Source: Phyllostachys edulis (taxonomy: Eukaryota > Streptophyta > Magnoliopsida > Poales > Poaceae). From it: DNA of 64,000 nt. The DNA lies in NCBI GenBank assembly GCA_036346405.1, contig CM070562.1:70885482-70949481 (forward strand). The letters are read 5' to 3'. The notes under the pieces were generated by a model. The model saw only the letters and a list, made by a program, of their open reading frames with translations, was not told the DNA's origin and did not search any database. A program made the translations under genes and the position numbers. How positions within the stretch are numbered: the stretch's first letter is position 1; every line of letters starts with the position of its first letter. Positions 56,601 through 64,000 of the stretch are shown piece by piece.

Positions 56601-57663
56601 TGATGAAAAGACTCTGGCCGACTAAACTCGATTATCAAAAGAGGAGTCGAGAAAGTTCTGAGAGAAAGTAGAATTTCTCTGATGAAGCTTAAAGAAGCTA
56701 ACTCTGCAACCTAAAAGGTGCGAGAAAGGATAAACGAGAAGTGCTAAACTTAAGATCGCTTATGTTTTCGATCTTTGCTCGATCATTACTTCTTTTAGGA
56801 AAAGAAGATGATATGAAAAGCTCGAGAATGAAGTCCAAAATAAAACTTTGGTCATTCACGAGATTTCTCGTATCTCCAGAGAGAAAGATGAAGAAACTAT
56901 GAGACTAAAATCCCGAAGATCGGGTAAGCAATTCTTTACTGCAATCTTTCTGAGCTCTTTCCATATTCTCACTCTCATTTCTTTTTAGAAATAGAACTCG
57001 AATGGGAAGGCTCGGCCGAGCTCGAGGACAAAACCATGATTTACAATGAGGTATCGCATTGCCAAAGAAAATACGGAGGAGATTAGATCATGGAAGAAGA
57101 AGCATCTTTGATCAATATTCTCCCATGATGAAGAAATCAAGAAATTGGATTCTCGACTTGCGGTAAGAAATCTTTTACTGTAATTATTTTTGTTTTCTTT
57201 TCCTCTAGAAGTTTATTTTTGCTTGACCGGTCTTATTCTTTTCAGAGCAAGCGGTGAAAACAAACAACTCCGCGAGGCTTCGACTCGTACCCAACAGGAG
57301 ATGGAGACAATGAAGATTAATCTTCAAAGCAGTGTCACGCTCTTGAACAATGTATTTAGTGAGCTTCATACTGAGGGAAAAGCTCCTCAAGATGATCGAT
57401 GGCTGCTCACATAAGTACAATTGGGGAACAACTCGGGACTTTGCAAGAAGCCGATGACCACCACAAGACCAACCAAGTTTGAATCGATAAAGGAGGCGAA
57501 GTTGCGATAAGTTATGCATTGGCCAAACTTAAAGCTCGTGACCCCAACCTTAATGTTCAACCAATCGAAGCCGACTTGATTGCCTCAAGCGAAGCAAGTC
57601 GTCGATTGAAGAAATGTCAGTTGGCTGGAAGGTTTGGAGGAGATCTTGTTGGGCTCTCCTTCT
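53650..57663 (+). pseudogene. 'Putative gypsy-type transposon' gene (Transposase_28-like), antisense to its host element
   Basis: The N-terminal domain is that of a protein family widespread in grasses, annotated as putative gypsy-type transposon (Pfam Transposase_28). Marks are IPVFQAYCECGLRLPTHPF, LGPNSITMLSVFVYLCEAYLGI, LFQYFYG and VKDFITRRISPLKK. The start at 53650 (MDMAKMEALVKAGKIPESIL) avoids a frame change after the ATG at 53616. A TAA at 53851 stands where relatives have Gln. A frame shift lies near 54280, before a donor GGTAAGTAG at 54339. Later exons are acidic or Glu/Lys-rich and coiled-coil-like (57240-57414, GENKQLREASTRTQQEMETM). They end with YALAKLKARDPNLNVQPIEADLIASSEASRR and TAA near 57660, followed by a 3' untranslated-like stretch. 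The gene lies next to the LTR and PPT but on the other strand, as described for accessory antisense ORFs of Tat elements. Its function is unknown. Confidence 0.7.
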
Positions 57664-58600
57664 TGAGTAGTTTGTAACAAACACGAAAAACAATCTTTTG
57701 TTGATGTATTATATAATCCATCTTGTTTCACGCAAATCATCTTGTCGAGTAGTTAGTAACTCAAAAGATAATTAACGAAAATGAAAGACTAAGAATTGAA
57801 ATCAAATTAATAACTTTATCCTAGCCCCCGACTATTTGTTTAGTTTGTTTAGACGAACTAAATAAATAGTGTTAAAAAGGTTTTCAAAACGAGAGGTTTG
57901 TTTAACTTGTTGTTTTTATCACAACCGCCATGCCTTTGGTCAAAAAATGGAAACAAATCGACACTAGGAAGTTCCTTCTAGTGGGCGGGACCACGTCAGA
58001 GAGGAAAGTCTTCGACTAGGTGATGTTACCATCTCGACTAGATTATTTAAGTCGAGAACAAAGAACTTGAGTTAAACAAACATCCGAGAGGACTTCAAAA
58101 AATTCATTCGCCCTTCTTTGGAAGACTCGATAAGTCTCTCGATAGCAAGAGTAGAAAAGCGAGCGATGCTAGGAAGTTCCTTCTAGTGGGCGTGACCACG
58201 TGCGAGAGGAGAGACTTCGACTAGATGTGTTTCTTCTTCCGACTTAGTTGAGGCGAATCGAATACACCAAAGGCGGTGAATAAATCTAAAAAGTGCACTC
58301 TGCTTAGAATATTTTTCAAAAGAACGGAAGAAATAATCTAAGGTGAAAGGAGTAGGCTTTCAAAAATTATTTCGACTAAATAGAACCCGAGCTCTTTGTG
58401 TTGGCGGCAAAAGGGAGTAACGAGTTATTACTAGGAAGCTCCTTCTAGTGGGCAGGACCACATGCAGAGAGGAGAGGCTTCGACTAGGTGATGTTACGCC
58501 TTTTCGACCAAAGTAAAGGAAACGGGTGTTTGGAATATAGTCGAAAGATTATGAAAGCACTACTCAAAAGTAAGACAACAGAGGTAGAGAGAACACGAGT
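57664..58600. other. Internal region of the Tat-like element
   Basis: No pol domain is visible. It has another purine tract in minus sense (GTCGGGGGCTAGG near 57822-57835) and a triplicated cassette (listed separately). Confidence 0.5.
57961..58497. repeat. Three copies of a 58-bp cassette with a CTAGGAAG palindrome
   Basis: Copies start near 57963, 58169 and 58430. Each reads CTAGGAAGTTCCTTCTAGTG, then GGACCACG...GAGAGGA...CTTCGACTAG. The first 18 bases form an inverted repeat. Spacing is about 206 and 261 bases. Confidence 0.88.
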
Positions 58601-61039
58601 CTTTATTATGCGAATGATGGGTTACACATAAAACTTATGTGGCGGGTCGATGTTCCAAGAATTGAGAGAACACATGTGAGACCTCGACGTTTATTAGGCT
58701 CATAATACTTAGTCATCCAATTGACCCTAGTATTATCAACCAAATAAACCGGTCTCGAGAGATGTATACTCCCGGGATGCAAGATACACACCTCACACCA
58801 AAAGAATGTATCAATTCCATACAACACATAGAACATAAGCAACAAACCGAAGTTAACATTAATATGGAATAGATATTACAAAAGAGAGGCCCTTAGGCCA
58901 AATAGCAACAAATCTACAAAGATAACAATGAAGCAAAAGTGCCATAAAGATGGCTATAACACAAAGCCAATCGGTGTGCCTTAACCCTAGGCATCGACCG
59001 GACCGCCAAGCTAGTCGTCAAGAAAGCGCAACACGTAGCACAAAAGAGAGGCTCTTGGAGCTCTCCTTCTTCCTCTGCAACAAAAGCCACAAAAATGCCA
59101 CAACCACGGGCAGATGAGTACATAAAGTACTCCGCAAGACTTACGTGTGAGATAACAGAACTATAAATAGCTACATGCAAGCTTTATTTAAGTGGATGAG
59201 GCTTTGGACTCATTTTAGCATAAAACAACATTTATTTGCAATAACATAATAGATTGAAGGCAATTTGGCAAAGCATTTTTAAATGTTGAAGTAACAACGA
59301 GATAATAACATAGTAACAACAACAAGAACAATCACGGAAGTGACTAACCCAAGTCACCACAACAATAGCATGAACTCCCGTTCATACCAACCATGTCAAG
59401 TTTTAATTAAAGGTTGTAGTCTAGTCTTGAACGACCTTACCAAGCATGTCCATAACCTAGGGCGAGGCTATTCAATAGTTTTATCCTGCGGGGTGTACCA
59501 CTGCATGTACCCACACATCGGACCGCCTTTCCTTTAGGCACACTACCATAGGTATGCTTGCTACGCGCTAAGTCCTACGAGACAGTTCAATGGACAATGC
59601 TAATTACAGTCGCACAACCCACGGGAGAAGGAGACATCACACAACCTTCCCGAAGCTAATGCTCCCTCCCACATCACACACACATTTTATCTTTAAAACA
59701 CACCAACCGAAGCGACCCCAATTAACACCGCCAGAGTACTTAGTCAAGAGGGTTCCATATGCCCCTCGTGTGGTTAGTACGCTGTGAAATCGCAACTTAG
59801 TGACCAAGTACTCGGTCCTTAGGGACCGGCATACCACCACATCCAAAACCACGCCATCCATCCAATATGCCCAAGTCTAAATCAATCTTTTATTTTCAGT
59901 TTTTGATTTTACAAATTAATCAAAGCACAAGTGCTGGACATATAGGAGTAATAATCAGTTTTGAGTGATCAAGACCATCGACTAAGTCGATGATCGCCCA
60001 TTTCTACCGATAACTACGCATGTCTAAGCAATTTACATCGAAACTACTAAGTGATAAGAGCTCATCCAACGAGCTCCCACCACAGCAAATAACCTAGGCT
60101 CATGGTAGTAGAGGATAAACAATTCCTACAGATCATGCAACTATAGGCTTGCTAGCGACATTTAACACAAAGTAGCATGCATACATAGAAGTAAAACAAT
60201 ATATTAAGCTTTAAAGTAATGGGACAATGATGGAAATGATCAAACTGCTTGCCTTGTTGTTGGTGGCCAAGTTGTGGCAGAGGGTCGCTCTCGGGATCAC
60301 CACAAATGTCGAAGCCTAACGGAAAAGCGAGAAAGAACCGATAAGAACGACGAAACACAACAAAGACAGCACAACAAACGAACTCCAAAAGCCATGAAAA
60401 TTTTACAGCAGCAAGACAATGATTTATCATGAATTTAGCAACAAGAACCAATTGATTTGGATTCTCAATGCAAAAGATATGATGAAATCAATTCTGCTCA
60501 GCCTATTAATTAGAAATATGTTACTGTTCATCGCAAAATTTTCTAGAATAGAAGTGAAGCTGAAATTTCTACTGTAAAACCAGCACCTCGTGAGATGAAT
60601 AACACAATTGAGTTCACCTCATTTGGAGCTATATTGCACTTTCTACAAATTTTCAAAAACAAGAACTTGAACAAAATTATAATGCACAAGTCCTCATTTT
60701 CCTAACAGCAACATGCTCAAAACTAATTTTCACAGTAAGACCATCAATGGAGGAAACCAACAAAGTTGGTCTCACCCAAAAATAATCTATAGAGCCTTAG
60801 TTATACCTTTTACAAGTTAAGTATTGTTTTTGAGTGTATATTTAAAGTGAGTTTTAAACCTAATGGCAAATCTGTGCTCTAGAGCTGAATTCAACTTTCA
60901 ATCATTTTTGGATTAAAGTCAAGTTCAAGACAGAGCTAACACAAGTTGAATGACCTCAAAAGGATTCAAAACGAAGAAGATATGAAATTCTAAAGTCTAT
61001 ACCTTATTTCAGGTTTAACTAAGACTTCACCGAATTTCT

Positions 61040-63640
61040 AAAACTCACAAGGGTATGGGAGGACGTGAGCCACAGATCTTAGACCCAACGGCTCAGACCT
61101 CCCAGGAGAACATCACACACGCGCACGTGAAGTCCAGAGGTCTTGGACCTCTTAGCAACTCACATGCGCGAGGTGAGGGAGGTCGTGGCCAGAGATCACG
61201 AAATCCAGCGGACCACAACACAGAAAGGAGGTCCGGAGCGGACCAGATCAAAAGGGCGGTCCTCAATCGGTTGAGATCTTCCAAAGGAAGGTCCAAACTA
61301 GCAAGATCTCCACGAGGAAAATCTACATCGTCAGACCTTACGGGAGGTCTGGGCGGTCCAGATGTTCAAGGAGGTCCTTGATGGTCCAGATCGTCCGAGG
61401 AGGACCTTGACGGTCAAGATCTACCCGGGAGGTCATGAACAGCCGAGATGGCTACGGAGAGGTCCTAAACGGAGGTCCTAACGCCGCAGACCTCCGTGGA
61501 GGTGCAGGCGGCCACGATGCGCAAGGGAGGTCTTGGACGCTCAGATTTCTCGGAGGAGGTCCGGCGTCCTGCACCAGCCGCTTTAACTTCGCGCACGCAG
61601 CAGACAGAATAAATGCGCTACCGGACATCAAGGAGGTTGGCACGGAGGTCTTAAATGCACGCATTAAAGGGTGGATTTAAGGCGCTTAAGACATCCAATG
61701 ATTACAATGATTGGAACACATGATTAGCGCATTAAACATGGAGGATTTCGTCCTAAAACGACAACGATCTTTGCCGTTGTGTCCGGCAAAAACCGGCGCA
61801 AAAGAAGTGATCCTCGCCGGCGATGTAGAGCCCGGCGAGATCAATAATCTGCGGTCCGCATGATAACCATGCACACCAATGGTCCTCCTCTCAACGGCGG
61901 CGGCCTTGAACGCCGTCGGCCGAGAGGTCAAAAGATGACCAAGACGGCCAAACTACGAAAATGCAAAATGGAGCTCATGCGACAATCAGCGTGTGCCAAA
62001 ACTTAAGCTCCGCAACATGCATTCAGCGGGTGCCGACAACTAAAGGACTAACGGGGCGTGCACGGAGGTCCTAAGGTCTTTGGGGAGGTCGTGGAGGTGA
62101 TGGCCGGAGTTGGGGAAGACAATGAAGCTTGCACTCACGGCACCGGCTCAAGCTCGGCTTTGTCCACCTCTGAAAAATGCCCAAACAAAATAAGTTAGGG
62201 TTATTCCAGGAGGTTTGGGGAGCACAAAGTGAGCAAGGGTTGAAGAAGGAGCCACTGGAACTCTGAGCTCTGAGAAGCTCCAAGGACTTCAACAATGGCA
62301 GCCACTAGAGAGGAGGTGAGTGAGTGAGGAGCTCAGCCACGCACAAGATGCAAGGCTGAGATCGGTTGTGTGCAAAGGAAGCCAAGGGAGGATCCCCAGG
62401 GTGACTTATAGCCTGAGTGAAGGTTATGAGCTGGGGCTAAGCTCCATGGTGAGCTTAGCCCACGGGTTGGTCCATGGGGTGGACATGACATAAAGTTGAC
62501 AAGGGGCGGTGTCTTGACCTGAAGATGGAAAGTGACACATTAAATCTTGGTCGACAAAGAGCTGTTAAAGGTGCAGAGGCTGGCGCAAGCTCCACCGCTT
62601 CGAGCACGCATGCGCGCAGAGGAAGGAGAAGAACAGGAGAGTCTTGGTGACCGTTGGATAAGACACAGGGAGGTCCTAACCATCGGATCTCATTTTGAAC
62701 CGTTATGTTTTAAGTGGCCGAGGAGGTCCCACCACACGATCAAGGATGGGGAGGTCGTGGCCCTCCGATTTCATTAATCGCAAAACGCACGTGAGGAAAA
62801 GGGACAGAGGTCCAAAGCGTTGGATCTCCATCCAGCGGTGCGGACCTCCGGTGAGGACTTAACATGCACGCGATCAAAGGACATGAGGGAGGTCATGGCC
62901 TTTGGATTTAAATCAAGGGCACACAATGACCGGGAGGTCTCGATATGATGCGCAACAGAGCAGGGAGGTCAGGACCGCTAGATTTAGATCTAAGGGTTCC
63001 GATCAAAAGAGGTGGAGGTCTGAGCTTGCGCAACGCATGGGGGAGATCGGGGCCTTTAGATTTAGATCTAAGGGCTCACGATCTCACGTCTTGTTGGGAG
63101 GTCTCAGTGCGCATGAGACAAAAAGGAGGTCGTGGACCGTAGATTTTAATCTAACGGTGCACAACAAAAGATGGGGAGGTTGTGAGTGCTTGATAGCACG
63201 GGAGGTCGTGAGTCGTTGGATCTCGATCCAACGGCTCGACCTTGGTTAGGTGGGAGGTTTGTTTAGTTTAGGTTGAGAGGAGGAGGTCGGGGCCATGGAT
63301 CTTGGATCCAAGGGCCGTGACCTCACGTGAAGTGGGAGGACTGTTGAGTATGTTGAAGAGGAGGTCGTGGGTGTTGGATTTGATCCAACGGCTCGACCTC
63401 AACAAATGGGATGACCTCGCTGCGATGGTTTAACAGCTCGAGGAGGTCTTTGAGGTTTAACACGGGGAGGTCATGACCATGGATCTTTGATCCAAGTTCA
63501 CGACCTCATGAGGTGGGTAAGCCTGTCAAGGTGTTGACATGGAGGAGGTCGTGGTGTTGGATGTAAATCCAACAATGCACTGATCAAGGTGGAGATGAGG
63601 TCTGTTGAGGTCTGCGGACCAGGGTTGGGCTGGACCAACT
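61040..63640 (-). repeat. Expanded GGAGGTC (GACCTCC) repeat region
   Basis: Several dozen GGAGGTC words, many within units like GGAGGTCGTG..TTGGAT(C/T)...ATCCAACGGCTCGACCT of about 60-110 bases, occur most regularly at 62700-63560. The ATCCAACGG / CCGTTGGAT parts make short inverted repeats. Confidence 0.8.
62404..62411 (-). promoter_or_regulatory. TATA-like box of the right-hand gypsy LTR
   Basis: Minus strand GGCTATAAGTCAC lies in the same place relative to the GACCTCC region as GGCTATAAAAGCC at 15720 in the related LTR. Confidence 0.45.
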
Positions 63641-64000
63641 TTGAACATAGCTAGCCCAAGGAACAAAGTGTAGGCTTTTAAATTTAGTTTTTAACAAATG
63701 AAACTTAGCGTAATTATTTGAGATAGGAAATGAACTCCAAATTTAATGAAATTTTAACTGGAGCTTGCTGATAATGAGATCAACCTTGCATAAAATTTCC
63801 AGAGGTTATTATGCAATGCATTTTTCTCAGGAAATTCATGAAGGTTGTTTAAAGGATTGTTTTGCCTCCAAAAATTATCAACAAGTGTTATAACTCATGA
63901 TATTTTTCAGAGGGTCCCATATCAGTTTTTGGGACCAAGGAAAATATATTCCAAATGTTTGGCACAAGATTTAAGATAATTGGAAAAAGGAATTTGATTT

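Larger units (their letters stand above)
58700..64000 (-). mobile_element. Large LTR of a Ty3/gypsy element related to the chromovirus LTR (right end outside the window)
   Basis: In minus sense the block near 59460-59520 (GGTACACCCCGCAGGATAAA, then ACTATTGAATAGC and GGACATGCT) matches the chromovirus LTR at 17280-17350. Upstream of that are a TATA box near 62410 and a long GACCTCC-rich region (61040-63640), again as in that LTR. The LTR start (TGTCAC...) is not in the window and the inner end near 58700 is approximate. Reading frames in it (such as 60152-60451 and 62902-63249) are not credible. Confidence 0.55.

Noticed and set aside
62902..63249. A 115-codon plus frame beginning MDLNQGHTM
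   Set aside because: Made of GGAGGTC and GATTTAGATCTAAGGG repeats of the LTR; Arg/Asp-rich by composition.

Overview
This window looks like transposon-dense chromatin from a grass (Poaceae). It contains no intact single-copy host gene that I can recognise. Almost everything is LTR retrotransposon (Ty1/copia and Ty3/gypsy) or CACTA DNA transposon, nested in one another and mostly decayed by stop codons and frameshifts. The grass assignment rests on CACTA elements with CACAGACGGTT subterminal repeats, a BARE/Angela-like LTR terminus, an LTR-carried gene of the 'putative gypsy-type transposon' type, and initiator-Met-tRNA primer sites. I saw no bacterial gene, rRNA, tRNA gene or CRISPR array.

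Left part (1-18265). A minus-strand SIRE/Maximus-like element with a 3.4 kb LTR (2670-6051) and an intact gag-only ORF (1080-2612) fills 1-7440. Its LTR has a polypurine tract on one side and a primer site on the other, so it is shared by two element bodies in tandem. A BARE/Angela-like LTR fragment ends at 8248. From 8249 to about 17984 lies a decayed plus-strand Tekay/Del-type chromovirus: gag knuckle, protease, RT, RNase H, integrase, chromodomain, PPT and 3' LTR. Its integrase is split by a solo LTR (11119-14105, target duplication GCCTT) of the same family as the SIRE-like LTR.

Middle part (18266-41448). CACTA-A (18266-34454, duplication GAT) contains CACTA-B (25983-34272, duplication ACT). 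A carries a decayed minus-strand Transposase_24/Ulp1-type gene, has no transposase that I can find, and carries a promoter-equipped 164-residue ORF of unknown family. B carries broken copies of the TNP2-type transposase and the Ulp1-type gene. The flank holds microsatellites, an LTR-like GC-rich leader, a small inverted-repeat element (36803-37136), and a gag-only Ty1/copia element (37793-39970, duplication ATTAT) inserted just before a possible 3' splice site of a host-like exon.

Right part (41449-64000). CACTA-C (41449-51328, duplication AAG) is the best preserved CACTA; both its genes can be read, although with breaks. It sits in the LTR of a minus-strand copia element whose RNase H tail ends at 52322. 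There a minus-strand Tat-like gypsy LTR begins, and next to its PPT lies a multi-exon gene on the opposite strand (53650-57660). The last 5.4 kb is a large minus-strand gypsy LTR rich in GACCTCC, related to the chromovirus LTR at 14958-17984.

Recurring themes are short palindromes that multiplied inside individual transposon families, nonsense codons arising mostly at CAG and TGG, and segmental duplications inside the first intron of the CACTA Ulp1-type gene.
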